Assembly (NCBI GenBank): GCA_029237695.1
Contig: CM055273.1
Location: forward strand, 62,175,968-62,239,967
Source of the DNA: Conchocele bisecta
Taxonomy: Eukaryota; Mollusca; Bivalvia; Lucinida; Thyasiridae
Length of the DNA: 64,000 nt
Reading direction: 5' to 3'
This document shows positions 1 through 11,567 of the stretch, piece by piece; positions within the stretch are counted from its first letter, which is position 1, and each line of letters starts with the position of its first letter. A program made the position numbers and the translations under genes. The notes under the pieces are model-generated. The model had not been told where the DNA came from. It saw nothing but the letters and a program-made list of their open reading frames with translations, and made no database searches.

Positions 1-760
1 TCGTAAATTAATCCGAGCAAACTGGGAATAACATCAATTATTGGTCCCAGTAACAAAGCAGTGCTAATTGTTATGTGCTCGATTTCATTTTTCCGGCATG
101 CGTTCGCGCTCACCATTGGTGGAATATTAATTAGGTGTAAAGGCTGACCAATCAGTGGCGCAGATTAACTCAACCCAGATTAACTAAATTGTTACAGCAC
201 TGCCCACGCCCCCCGGCGCATGTACACAAATGTGTACGTGACAACTGGCCTTGTTTCGCTACGTCATAATTGAGCCAGTGCATGAGATAATCAACCTTAT
301 TATATAACTGAGATTTTCGCCGAGAATGACTTGACTTTTTTTCTGCAAATATATCGGAAAGTTGATAACATTTTCAGAGCAAATGCGTAATAATTACTAA
401 TTTAATATTCGTAAACATTCGATATCGTTGAAAGAAAATGACCATTACAAAAATATCCATTACCCCACCCACTTGGTCTCGTTCTATGTCATGTACAGTA
501 CGATACCAGGTGGTGGGATAATGGGATTTTTTGAATAGGCATTTATTTTGGTGTCATAGGTCCGAGTCTTCCACCTGTGCTCACCATATGAGTAAACACA
601 GATTGCAACGCACGAGCTTGTCACGTGACGTTGCAGCTGATGGAACAGGATATCGGTCATTGGGTCATTGCGTCATCGAATGATGATGGCTACACGTGTT
701 TCTACACGCGTTTACAATAATGGATTGCACGGACCTGCGTAGATCTACATTCTACATGAA

Positions 761-822
761 CAGTAGCGGATTCAGGGCGGGGGGCCCCCCCTTCAGAAAT
801 CGAGATTTTTTTTTTATTTTTT

Positions 823-886
<64 letters not shown>

Positions 887-1091
887 AAATATTGAGCGTA
901 AAATGCAGGAAATGGCTTTCTCAATTCAAACATTTTCCGGGGGGGGGGGGGGGGGTGAGGGGGGGGGGGGGGGGGCATGATACCCCGGACCCCCCTAGCC
1001 GACTCCCTCGCACCGCTCAGTCGACGAACGAGCATACCTCGTTCAAGTTCCATGTGGCCGCCCCCCCCCCCCCCCCACCCCCCCCCCCCCC

Positions 1092-1147
<56 letters not shown>

Positions 1148-1173
1148 TTGGTGAAATCCTGGATCCGCCACTG
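761..1173. mobile_element. hAT-like MITE with homopolymer interior
   Basis: Imperfect terminal inverted repeats: CAGTAGCGGATTCAGG on the left, and CAGTGGCGGATCCAGG as the complement of the right end. Both ends are flanked by ATGAA. The CAGTGGCGGATCCAGG end is a common hAT-type MITE terminus. The interior is almost only homopolymer: about 57 T at 827-883, G runs at 941-975 and a long C run at 1060-1147. No transposase is present. Confidence 0.65.
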
Positions 1174-1746
1174 ATGAACATGATGAATAAATAAAACATG
1201 ACGTTAACAATTCTTGGATTCAATATATAACAGTGAAAACTTATGGCATATTATAGGCATTGGCGACGTCGTTCATTCGCAGTCACAGTGTACCGTGTAC
1301 ATGTATTTTTTGTTGACATTATGATGCGTCTTGGGCGAGAACGGATATAGCACGGTTCGGATAAGCAACACGGAAGGTTTTATGTCGCCGGACTTCCGTG
1401 TACTAACGGGGTAGCACTGTATGTTAATATGTCGCGGCGCGTCTCGTTTGCTGTCAAAACATGTTTTTATTTTTTCGTAAGAAAAATGTGATGTGCAGAC
1501 GACAGTTTACGACATTGTGTGTACGTGACAATTATCACGGGATACCCTTATCACGCATGGCGAAAGTGTCAATATGTCAATTGGCGGTTTCATTATGCGG
1601 GTGTAACGATACAGTCTGTATGTGCCCCAGGTGATGGCCAATAGTCCATACACGAGCGTCTACTCTATAATTGGCGAAGGTGCGATAATAATACATTTGA
1701 GCGATCTTTGCTTTGTGTACAAACTTGTGATTAATAGACGAAACCA

Positions 1747-1918
1747 CCAGCGTGCATTTAATTACGTTGTCCATATTCTGGGACGTGATATTCCTTAGGA
1801 ATGCCGCGTTATGAATACAAATCGTCGCGATACCAGCACGCATTTAATTATGTTGTGCATATTCTGGGACGTTATATTCCTGAGGAACTCCGCACTACGA
1901 ATACAATTCGCAGCGAAT
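1747..1918. repeat. Tandem duplication, 86-bp unit, two copies
   Basis: The phrase CATATTCTGGGACGT and its surroundings recur 86 bases apart with about 10% differences. Overlapping short frames on both strands here are by-products of this duplication. Confidence 0.7.
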
Positions 1919-2208
1919 GGCTGCGTTATATACGTTAGACATCAATTCTCTGTAATATACCCCGCCTATACATATATCCCGCTATACGAACCACTCCATG
2001 TTGACCTGAAAAACAGACACTCACCAGTCTGACAGCCAACCACCCATAGAAGTGATTTTCGGACAAGCACACCCACCCATGTATGCAATTTAAAGAAACA
2101 GACACCCTGGCATATATTTTCTTTAAACTGCCGTCTTGGGGGTGCGGGTATGTTTTAATGGAACAGCCCTAAATACTAAAAGGTTTATAATATCAAGGCT
2201 GGCCTCAC

Positions 2209-2325
2209 CCTCCTACGGCAGAGTTCTAGGAGAATGTACACGTTGTCGGAATCCTCGAAGAAACTGTGGAAGGTCACAATGTTCTTGTACTTCACTTCAC
2301 GGTGGATACTGATTTCCTGGGTCAT
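2209..2325 (-). CDS. PLK1: PLK kinase-domain exon (alphaC helix to hinge)
   Basis: Acceptor TTTCAG precedes 2325 and donor GTGAGG follows 2209. It is 117 bases, phase 0 to phase 0. The translation contains EISIHR (alphaC, with the conserved Glu), FFEDSDNVYILLELCRRR (beta4-beta5 and hinge). The next exon would begin with the SLxELHKRRK segment of PLK1; nothing like it is visible from 1 to 2208. Confidence 0.88.
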
Positions 2326-4555
2326 CTGAAAGCCAAGTTTTTGAAATGAAAGAAAATGTTATCAGGCGATCCGATTATCATGCAATATTGCATTTGCCAN
2401 NNNNNNNNNNNNNNNNNNNNNNNNNNNNNNNNNNNNNNNNNNNNNNNNNNNNNNNNNNNNNNNNNNNNNNNNNNNNNNNNNNNNNNNNNNNNNNNNNNNN
2501 NNNNNNNNNNNNNNNNNNNNNNNNNNNNNNNNNNNNNNNNNNNNNNNNNNNNNNNNNNNNNNNNNNNNNNNNNNNNNNNNNNNNNNNNNNNNNNNNNNNN
2601 NNNNNNNNNNNNNNNNNNNNNNNNNNNNNNNNNNNNNNNNNNNNNNNNNNNNNNNNNNNNNNNNNNNNNNNNNNNNNNNNNNNNNNNNNNNNNNNNNNNN
2701 NNNNNNNNNNNNNNNNNNNNNNNNNNNNNNNNNNNNNNNNNNNNNNNNNNNNNNNNNNNNNNNNNNNNNNNNNNNNNNNNNNNNNNNNNNNNNNNNNNNN
2801 NNNNNNNNNNNNNNNNNNNNNNNNNNNNNNNNNNNNNNNNNNNNNNNNNNNNNNNNNNNNNNNNNNNNNNNNNNNNNNNNNNNNNNNNNNNNNNNNNNNG
2901 CATTTTATACTATTAATAGGGGGGGGGGGGGTGTGGTACATTTTTATGAACCCTGTCTCGAAGGAGAAGAGCGGTGTCATATAGTGTTTGCACCGTCCGT
3001 GTGTCCGTGCGTTAATACGGTTAAGAATTTTGTATCATGCAAGGGTCCACTTTTGCGCTATTTAATACTATTCACACATATCCGACCTTCCTTCTACCGA
3101 GTCCGTGGGTGGTGCCAAAGGTTAGCGGCTATTTATTTGGTTACTACTATTAACAGGAACGTACCTATTTCAAAGCAACAAACACATATTTACCCTGTAC
3201 TTAGTCGACCCTACTTCTCCTAACTGTCATTTGGAGGCGGAGCTAGGATGCGTCACACATGCTACTAAGATGCCCAGCACTACACGAAGTTCGGAAACAG
3301 ACCTACCCGGCGTTTCGTCAAGAAATCCAAAAAGTGCTAGGAGACTCGAACTTTTACAAACTAAACATATCGGTCATTACCCAGCTGATCATCGACTGTT
3401 AACGGTTTCAAAAACAACTATATCACTAAGTCAACCACCCTAGAAATAGAACGAGTAGCAGGCCAAATGTGCTACCAATTACATCTACAACGAATAAAGC
3501 TGCTTGGGTTGTAATAATGGCTTCCCATACTAATAACACATCATTTTCGTGCAAGAATATTTCACATTTAAAATCACCAGATGGCCCCGCAGTGCGGGGC
3601 ATTTTACCGGGGCTTTTACCGACCATGTTGCCCCGCAGTGCGGGGCCTTCACCGGGGCTTTAACAGCAACGAAAATATAAGCCCCGCTATTCCCCCGGAG
3701 GGGGGGGGGGGGCGGGGACTTACATTGACTGATGCATAACGGGAGTAGATTGCAAGTTAATACCTTCGCAACTACTTTGGATTGTAATCGATTATCGGTA
3801 CATCACTACCACACATCGCTCATTCCCATCAACGGTCGCTCTGCCAACAGTGTGGACTTTAAAACATCTTTTCTCAGAGATAGCTTGAAAATTATGTTAA
3901 CTAAGAAAACAAGTTAGATTTTGAAAATCGGTCCACAAATAAAAACAAATATTTGTTTAGCCCCCATGGCCATGTAGGCATGTTAAATTCCCATAGGAAA
4001 ATATTTTTTTCGCAATAAAATCAATATTTGATGGAATTTTTTTGGGGGAGGGTGACTTTTTTGTTATTGTCTATTGATTAGATTTAATGTGTTTAAAAGT
4101 CAAAAGTTCCTCGGCAGAAAAACGTGGAATAGACTGTAGGAAACAATCTTTATTATCGCTACTATGCTGATGTCAGTAGCTGTCACAATATCATAAAGAA
4201 TATAAATAGATTGACGAAATTGATCACGGTGTTAGAAATTTTATGTATCCTTGTATGGCCGCCATTTTGGTTTTCAAATCATCATTCATGCCCAAACACG
4301 TTTTTACGAGAATCAAGTGTACATTTTGTTAGAAAGGACACAGCAAAGAACAAGTATAATCATTTATTTGAACTAATACAACCAATTAAAGCGTATTATA
4401 ATATATAAACATGAAAAGATAATTTTGTTATGAACACATCTCACCTTTCCTAAAAATCTTCCCTTCAGATAACGTTTCCCGTTGCCTGGATTTATTACCA
4501 TGTCGGGAATGTGGTCTTTTCTAATTTCATCTCGTCTGGTAGCACTTGACGTCAT
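2209..4555 (-). CDS. PLK1: Polo-like kinase (PLK1-type), N-terminal part, join of 4445-4555 and 2209-2325 with a missing exon between
   Basis: Ser/Thr kinase that in animals drives mitotic entry, centrosome maturation and cytokinesis. Two exons are visible. The first (37 codons) reads through IPDMVINPGNGKRYLKGRFL and ends at Gly-Lys, just before the Gly-Gly-Phe of the ATP-binding loop. The second (39 codons) starts MTQEISIHREVKYKNIVTF and ends LLELCRRR, matching the PLK1 alphaC-helix and hinge region; PLK2/PLK4 relatives end differently here. Both exons begin or end in phase 0 with GT/AG borders. The intervening exon, with the P-loop and the catalytic Lys of the beta3 strand, is not in the readable sequence and probably lies in the gap at 2400-2899. 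The activation loop and polo boxes must lie left of position 1. PLK1 rather than PLK3 is an inference from the RRR hinge sequence. Confidence 0.85.
2400..2899. other. Assembly gap of 500 Ns
   Basis: Exactly 500 unresolved bases, a conventional placeholder size. It lies between the two visible PLK exons and is the likeliest place for the missing P-loop exon. An 11-base G run sits close to its right side. Confidence 0.99.
3584..3646. repeat. Duplicated short palindrome, 46-bp period
   Basis: GCCCCGCAGTGCGGGGC occurs at 3584-3600 and 3630-3646, each time followed by ACCGGGGCTTT after a short spacer. It is GC-rich against an AT-rich background. Function unknown. Confidence 0.6.
3898..4140. mobile_element. 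MITE fragment of the CTGTTGGTTCCACG family (right end)
   Basis: Shares AGGGTGACTTTTTTGTTATT and the end AAAACGTGGAATAGACTGTA with 11350-11472, 28140-28290 and 49860-49980. Lies just left of PLK exon 1. Confidence 0.55.
4445..4555 (-). CDS. PLK1: PLK exon 1 (start codon exon)
   Basis: ATG at 4555-4553 opens MTSSATRRDEIRKDHIPDM and the frame ends ...GRFLGK at 4445, followed by donor GTGAGA. A TTA-ATA-ATG run precedes the ATG and I see no better upstream start. The 18-residue leader before IPDMV is short, as in other PLK1 proteins. Confidence 0.85.
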
Positions 4556-4559
4556 TATT

Positions 4560-4840
4560 AACAATATAAGAATTCAATATAAAATAGTTACAGATAATAG
4601 TCAAAACTTTTTTCATAAACCACAGAATATTCAAGCTCTATATAGATTCATCTCCATTTTGTTTCCCACTTTTTCAAATTTCGGGAGATATTTTTCAGGT
4701 TCGAAATAACAACAATTTCATTGGTCAAATTCATAAACGGTTCATTCGGATTTGTTGGTTCAACCAATGAACATTCAGCGAGCAGGTTCCCGTATGAAAA
4801 CGTCAGACAGGTAGTTTGTAAAACTATCAGCCATTGGATA
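4560..4840 (-). promoter_or_regulatory. Probable PLK promoter with CCAAT boxes and a CHR-like site
   Basis: Upstream of the start codon on the minus strand lie a CHR-type TTTGAA (4673-4678), a TATA-like CTATATAG (4638-4645), and CCAAT boxes at 4720-4724 and 4833-4837 (minus) and 4764-4768 (plus). CCAAT boxes upstream of a CHR element are the known layout of G2/M genes bound by NF-Y and the DREAM/MuvB complex. That fits PLK1, but these short motifs also occur by chance. Confidence 0.4.
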
Positions 4841-6025
4841 ACTCACGAACATGGGACTAATCAAGTTTAACCTTACAGATGTGCCAGTCGGAGTTATGTA
4901 GATGATTTAAAATTATTAACCACATGAAACGTATAGTCACGTAAAGCGTTTAGAATAATATCGAAATTGAAGGTTATACGGACGTATTGGTTTCTCCTAC
5001 CTTATACAGTCAAATTAAAAAGAAAGTATGTACATGAAGTGAATGTTCATTTTAGGGAGCTGGAGATCAGTGGAAGTTCCTTTACAACAAACACAAAATG
5101 AAACATAAGACACAGATTAACTAAACATTGTATGGTCGTGACGCCAGTTTTCGGGGTAGTCGGAGTTTTCGGGGTATTCACATATTTTGTAATGTGTATA
5201 TATATAGACCTGTGTGCAGCCGCGATGTGCTTTACGTCAGGTGATTGAAATAAGCATGGCATTACCTATAGGAAGTTCTTAAAAATGCCACCAAATCCAG
5301 TGTTTGGACTAAATACTGATATTTTTTGCCATTTTGCTCACGAACCGACCGTGATTTTCGTGATTTAAATTTCTGCGTCCGCCATTAATCTGCTCTTTAA
5401 TTGTTAACATCATAATCAATAGAAACGTTTCAAGTTTTCCTTCACTGTGCCTCATTCATCTGCGAGATGATCTTATAGCCAATACAAATTCGGGACGAAT
5501 TAGCAAATTTATTGACACTTTCGGAACATACCCCGAAAACTCCAACCATAAGTCAATATTCAAGATGGCCGACTCATGTGTTGCTAATCGCGCTAACGCG
5601 AATTTTAATCTAACAACAATCTTATTTTGAAGGCAAGAAACATTGAAAGAAATGTTTATCATTCTATTGAACTGACAATTTAGCTCATATATGTTATGTT
5701 TTATAAAACCCGCTAGTTGATGAACTTATTAATACCCCGAAAACGCGACCCATCATCATATTACGCCGTTGCAGTAACGTCGACGGTAAAGTAAGCCATG
5801 TAATCTGTAGAATTCTTGTTCGCCCTGTTTAGAGCCACCTCTTGACGAGTTGAAATTGGTTGTTCATCATGCAGCATGCACCAATCACAATAGGTTTATA
5901 TTTACATCCATCACATTTTGTACATAATTTACAACATGTCGCAACTATTTGCGGTAAAACTTCAGTAAAATCTGCAAGCAAATATGTAAAAACAGAAATC
6001 TGCTGCTGTGTCAGGCCTCCTAGTC
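4841..6025. other. Intergenic, nothing recognised
   Basis: AT-rich sequence. Short frames carry no recognisable domain. The phrase TACCCCGAAAAC recurs near 5155, 5528 and 5734 without a clear repeat unit. Confidence 0.5.
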
Positions 6026-6633
6026 CTACACTTTATTTGATAATTGCCTATGTCTCTCACAGTGCAGTACATAGCAGAGCCGTTTGTTATGGAACTCGAT
6101 ATCCAATATATCCTTAAGCTTGCTATCTCTGGTGCTAAGTAAATGGCTTGAGTCCAGAATGACTTTTACTTGTTCTGTCTTGTTCTGTGATAAGAAGTGA
6201 TTTGTTGTGAAAGTTTTGTAGCTATCTTCAATGTCACTGACAATTGCTTGACGTTTGTGTTGCAGTTTGGAGCAATCCAGAATGAAGTGTCGGATGGTCT
6301 CGGTACCTTCTCCGCATAGTAGACATGTTGGGTTGATATCAGAGTTGTTGAACTTTGTCCGATTTGACCGGATACTAACTTCAGTTTCACTGCCAGACGT
6401 GTTGTGTCACGGGTTGAATATGTTGTTGATTTGATCAGTGAATGCATTTTTCCATGTTGATAGATTTCACAGTTCATATTTTCAATTGTGGTATATATGG
6501 AATGTTGGATAATATTATATCTTTCTAGTAGGAGTTCACAGTCACACTTTCTTAACTTACATAAACCAACCGCATGGTCCAAAGTAAAAATGCGCAAGCA
6601 TGTGCCGCTATGCACGCTGTACACCGACGTCAC
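6026..6633 (-). pseudogene. 3' remnant of a non-LTR retrotransposon ORF2
   Basis: On the minus strand the frame reads a reverse-transcriptase C-terminal segment (LAVKLKLVSG) and then, after a one-base frame change near 6350, FNNSDINPTCLLCGEGTETI followed by RHFILDC. This is the CxxC...HxxxxC zinc-knuckle-like tail seen after the reverse transcriptase in many LINE ORF2 proteins. The frame ends at a stop at 6026-6028. Everything upstream (endonuclease, catalytic RT motifs) is missing, so this is a 5'-truncated dead copy. It is unlike the LINE at 12.6-16.3 kb, whose ORF2 ends without this tail. Confidence 0.65.
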
Positions 6634-7062
6634 ATGGAAGGGACGGCTGATGCGAGTTCACATCTGCTGTGGAATATTGGTCCGCTCTGTGACCAGAACA
6701 TCAGGCGTGTGTTGCCCGTACGACCCACAGGTGATTCGAGCGTGTCTTGGATGGTCAATTATTGTTTGTATATACATGAAACACATTTCTAAACAATGTA
6801 CAAAACAATTCAAAATCGCCCGGGTCTGAAGTTTATGTAATTATGAAAGGTACAAAACTGGCATTCGTCACCATTGAAAGAAACAGCCACACTAAGTCGT
6901 ATGTTTTACTCACCTATTACAACTTGTTACAGCGTGCTGAAACCGCTGCTTGGGTGTGTTTTCGGCATAGATTTTACAGTTGCTAATACAGTAACATAAA
7001 TCTCAAAGATTTCGAGTGTAAACTGCACTAAAACACGTCTCACTGGAACGTAAATTCGCGTT

Positions 7063-7548
7063 TTAAAGGTACATATACACACTCAGTAGGCACAAACGGT
7101 TCTTTATAGGAATTAAACAAGTATATCATTAATTGTGTCACTATTCCACCAGTTCTAAAGATTACGAGTGCCTGCTATACAGATATCATAATTTAGTAAT
7201 ATTTATTTTACTGATAGTGACGCGTAGTGAGGCTATTTTCATATGCAAATGAGGCATGATATTTTTTAATTTGTTATACAAATTAAATGCGTCACCTAAA
7301 CAAATAATATTTTGTACAGATTATAAAGTATTATCATTACACATCAGAGAATAAATAGTATTGCCCGTTGACATTTTAAGGAAGCACGGTTATCGCCCCT
7401 GATATTTACGTCTGATATAAAATGTATAATAATGCCAATTAATACGTGGGGTAATGGTGAATGAATGTTTATTTTGCCAGGAAATGTTTCAGATGATGTC
7501 TCTGATATAAAGAATAGTTGTGCCTACTGAGTGGGCATGTACCTTTAA
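7063..7548. mobile_element. TTAA-flanked MITE, AGGTACATG family, copy 1
   Basis: Starts TTAA-AGGTACAT..CTCAGTAGGCACAAA and ends with the inverted TGCCTACTGAGTGGGCATG-TACCT-TTAA. The interior holds CATATGCAAATGAGGCATG. TTAA duplication is the hallmark of piggyBac-type transposition. No transposase. Confidence 0.75.
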
Positions 7549-7579
7549 AATCAAACACGTGCACTCCCTCAGTATCAAT

Positions 7580-7868
7580 AAATATTAGTCGCCATCTTTG
7601 AAAATATCGAATCACGTGAAACGCAGTGATTTGGTTTGCTAATGAAAAATGACGTCAGTCTCCAGTAACCAACCAAACCACGTGATTGAAATATTTTCCG
7701 CTGCGTGGTCGGTTTTGTATTGTCCTCAATGTGCAAAAGCGATACTGCAAGCGATTTTATGGTTGGACGCGAACAGTTAAAATGTCGTGCTACCTCCATT
7801 TGCTGAATACCAGCTCGCGGCATCCCGGTGGCCCCTGGCAGTACCACTTCAGGAAGCCGTGGCATGGT
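7580..7868 (-). pseudogene. Tc1/mariner-like transposase N-terminal fragment
   Basis: Minus-strand translation contains ATGMPRAGIQQMEVARHFNC followed by SRPTIKSL. This resembles the first helix-turn-helix of Tc1-type transposases (IGMLxAGxxQxxVAxxFxVSxSTIxRL). The catalytic DDE part is absent and the frame then reads non-matching sequence, so this is a relic. Confidence 0.5.
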
Positions 7869-7988
7869 GTGGCACGTTTACTCATATAGACATAGAATAT
7901 GTCTATGTTTTACTTTACACTGTTTTCCAGACTTTTAGGGCACCTATAGTCTGACAATGTTTTCCGACGTGAAATATTCGCACATAAC

Positions 7989-8423
7989 TACTGTCGGTTT
8001 CACGAAACCTGCCCAATGTTACGGCTATATAAACAATGCAAAAACAATAACTTTTCGATGATATTAAATGTTATCAAAATTTAAGAATGAGCCTTCTTTT
8101 TAGTTCGTGAAATTTTGTCCAATATTGATTTTATGGCCAACAAACAATTTCCCCATGTTAAATCCCCATAGAAAGCTTCACAGATTTTTTTCTAATTTCA
8201 GAAATAATGAATCGATTTAAAAATGTAATTTTTGTTATCGTTTCCAAGCAATCTAACCATGTTTCAGAGTAAATTTCCTTTTCGTTTTTCAACTCCTGCA
8301 CATAAACCAGTTCTTTTCCACCATGTTAAATTCCCATACAGAAATCATTTTTTGTAATAAAATCAATATTTTACCGAATTTCACGAAATAAAAACAAGGC
8401 TCATTCTTAAATTTTGATAAAGT
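7989..8423. mobile_element. MITE of the CTGTCTGTTTCACGAAACC family, left part
   Basis: Begins TA-CTGTCGGTTTCACGAAACC, followed by TGCCCAA and ACGGCTATATAAACAATGCA, as in the full copy at 62861-63417. It is interrupted at 8424 by the next TTAA MITE, and the matching right end is not found. Confidence 0.6.
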
Positions 8424-8924
8424 TTAAAGGTACATGTCCACTCAGTACGCACACAGTGTTCTTTATATGAATTAGATAAGTGTATAATTGTGTCACTATT
8501 CCCACCAGTTCTAAAACTTACAATTAAGTGCCCGCTATACAGATATAATCATTTAGTAATCAGTATGTAGTTTACTGATTGTGACGCGCGGTGGTATCAG
8601 GCTATTTTCATATGCAAATGAGGCACGATATTTTGTAATTATTTATTCTAATTAAATGCGTCACCTGAAAAAATAATATTTTCGACAGATTATAAAGTAT
8701 GATCAAAAAATAAATACAGTGAATAAATAGTAAACATTTTAAGGAAACACGGTTATCGCCCCTAGTATCAGTGTGGAAATTTATGTCTTATATATAATGT
8801 ATACTAATGCCAATCAATATGTGGGGTAATGGTGAATAAATGTTTTTTCCCCCAGAAAATGTCTCAGATGATATCTCTGATAAAAAGAACAATTTGTGCC
8901 TACTGAGTGGGCATGTACCTTTAA
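8424..8924. mobile_element. TTAA-flanked MITE, AGGTACATG family, copy 2
   Basis: TTAA at 8424-8427 and 8921-8924 bracket AGGTACATGTCCACTCAGTA ... TGGGCATGTACCT. Same interior as copies at 7063 and 27639. Confidence 0.8.
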
Positions 8925-8929
8925 AGACC

Positions 8930-10070
8930 CTGAACGGCTCAGTATTACAATTTTCCGATTTTTTCAAACACAAAAACATGTTTGGCAACTGATTTAGTAC
9001 ACAAAACTAACATATACTGCCTAATAGATACATCTCAAGTCTTGAGATTTACATCTTAATCGCAATGTGAAGACAACAAAAACTTGTTTTGTGTACCACT
9101 CAGTGCAAAATGTCAATATTGACAATTTCATTTCCGTAACCCAACGGCTTCGGCTCGGAAGCGAGTCGATAAACCTCGGCTATCGGAATTCATCGGCCGC
9201 GAATCGGTGAGTTGAGGAGTTGACCCAAGCGTCTATCGGAAAATCGATCGGGCTTTGAAACACGCACCTGCTGTTTGTTTATCAACACATATTGATATTT
9301 TCATCGACTACAAACTCATTGTTGTACCAAAATGAATGCAAACAGTTTCAAAGTGTGTGTAGATTTATGTGTGGATTTATGTGTGGGGAAAACCCAATAG
9401 GAGGCCAAATTCGGCAACTTGAGCCCTATAGGGGCTTTAATATTATCAACACAAATACTGTTTTTGCATTGTGTATATTGCCGTATTACGGTACAATCTG
9501 GGCAGCTTTCGTGAAACAGACAATAGTTAACCTCATGGGATATTTTGCTAGCAGTTACTGATATAAATGTATTTCGCTTGGCAGACGAAAACAAAAGCGC
9601 AATGTTTTTTTTAAAGACATATGTTCCTTGTCATTTTAATCCTGTTTTTGTGTGTACTGAAATGTGCTGCTAATCAGATACAATTGGATGCTCATACTTG
9701 CAACGCGACACATTTGTGGTCACGGCTTCGTGTACTGTACTTCATTATTTTTCCTAGTTTCTTGGTAGTTCAGTGGGAAGTGTGCGAATTTCATTACATT
9801 TGTTTTATGTTTAAATATTTCAGGTAATGTTGGTTTCCGTTTTGGACCGTACATCGCTGATCGTGGAGTGCATGTTTGTTCTGCGTTGCAGGCTCCTCGA
9901 ACACCGGTATGTCCATGTAATGTGTTTATCATGGTGTATTGCGTTAGTTTCTTCTTTGCATGGGTTCATGTGTCTCCTTTGTCTCTCAGAAATGACATGG
10001 ACGGACGGACAGACGAGATATTGAGCAGTATTGGTCTAACATTCCAATCGAGCGCACTCGTCTCTGAATC
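8930..10070. other. Intergenic; one MITE end, otherwise nothing recognised
   Basis: Around 9480-9530 there is a diverged right end of the CTGTTTCACGAAA family (GCTTTCGTGAAACAGACAAT). No credible gene was found in any frame. Confidence 0.45.
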
Positions 10071-10076
10071 TGCCAT

Positions 10077-11472
10077 TACTGTTGGTTCCACGTTTTGCTG
10101 ACGACGAACTTTTGGCTATTACACACATCTAATTTAAAAAATGTTTAAATGTAAGTACTTTTTCATCAATAATAAAAAGTCAAATTTTCTTATTTGATGA
10201 AATTCCATCAAATAATGATTTTATTGCGAAAAAAAATTCACACCGATTTTTAAAATCTAACTTGTTTTCTTAGTTACATTATTTCAATATAATTAGTTAT
10301 TACACTGGCGCCCGTTTCATTAAACTTCGTATGACTTCGTAGCACATCTAGCTAACAATGGATCTGGTATCAAAGCAGGCTATTGTAAGTGCAATAACAT
10401 GTAGAGCTGTGTTTATAATCCCGCCACCCTCTCCCAATACATGTGAGGTACTGGTTCCACCTGGTCACCAGTATTAACCCTTTCCACACCACAGACCTCT
10501 TTCTTGGTGTTTGCAAACAATGTAGATCCAGATGAACCGGCTCATAATGATAGTCAGGATCTGCACTGTTTGCAAGTACTTTTATCATTAGGAAACACCC
10601 ATTTGTTTATGAATGAACTGATCTAAATCCTTTATTCTAACAATTGATTGGTCTGAACATTAGTTGGACCATTGCAGGTCAGTTACTTGGGTCACACCCC
10701 TTGAGAATGTCAACGACACAGTAAATCAGACTCTTTAGTTACTTGCACTGACACCGTGGACATCACAGTTTTCTATTCTTTATTAAACATGCATATCAAC
10801 ATTATACATGCCTTTATATACTCTGTGTTTCCCACTTGGTCAACACCTGTTGCTATACTGCTCTTATATTGAATACGTTGTATCGTAGCCCAAAGACTTT
10901 TAACCCTTAGAACGCTGAAAAAGAAAATTGTCATCTGCTGATTTTAAATATTAACCTATTTAAAATCATGTTTTCGAAACACATTAGAATCGTCTCAGCT
11001 TGAGACGATTCTACTGTGCTGCCAAAACACGATTTTAAGACGAAGCGAGAATAAAATACCAAATCAGCTGACAAAAATGTGGGTTTCCAGCGCTTTAAGG
11101 CTACTTGTTTGTCAGAATCTCTGTTAGTACAACCAAATTCCACACATTCTTTCCCCAACAGATATTGTCAGTAAATACCGATAATAATTAATTATTGATA
11201 CACACCGAGCAATGTTACAAATCATGTAAAATTGATATGCTCTTCGCCGAAGCAAGAAGCTCACGGCCAGCTATTTTTAGTAACAGGAATACACCCTGCA
11301 TGACGTCAGCTCAAAACCTCCTTATGTGTTGGAATTTCATCAAATACAAAATATTGGGGAGGGTGACTTTTTTTTATTATTGATGAAAAAGTACTTACAT
11401 TTATATATTGTTTAGATTTAGTGTGTTTAATATCCAAAAGTTCGTCAGCAGCAAAACGTGGAACAGACAGTA
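10077..11472. mobile_element. Nested MITE just upstream of PINX1
   Basis: Outer ends are TA-CTGTTGGTTCCACGTTTTGC and, inverted, GCAAAACGTGGAACAGACAG-TA, suggesting TA target duplication. Two TTAA-type palindromic MITEs are nested inside: one from 10474 (TTAACCCTTTCCACACC) and one from 10900 (TTAACCCTTAGAACGC), the latter with central hairpin 10985-11013. The right end is about 95 bases from the PINX1 start codon. Confidence 0.65.
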
Positions 11473-11567
11473 TACTATAGTCAGGTACCGCCTGGTCAAT
11501 AGGCAGGCTGCGCCGAATGTAAGCGGCTGGAATTCACAACATAATACAACAACAACAACCAGCAACT

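Larger units (their letters stand above)
1..2208 (-). other. PLK intron, left edge of window
   Basis: No further kinase exon could be read on the minus strand. Apart from the MITE at 761-1173 and the 86-bp duplication at 1747-1918, I see no recognisable feature. Confidence 0.5.

Noticed and set aside
696..1223. Poly-Phe, poly-Pro and poly-Gly open frames
   Set aside because: They are translations of T, C and G homopolymers inside the 761-1173 MITE.
2322..2984. Open frames of about 190-210 codons across the N block
   Set aside because: They are open only because the gap has no stop codons; the flanks have no coding signal except the PLK exon at 2209-2325.
3231..3443. 70-codon frame with Ser/Arg-rich peptide as a possible PLK-linked exon
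   Set aside because: Plus strand, opposite to PLK, with no recognised domain and no convincing splice sites.
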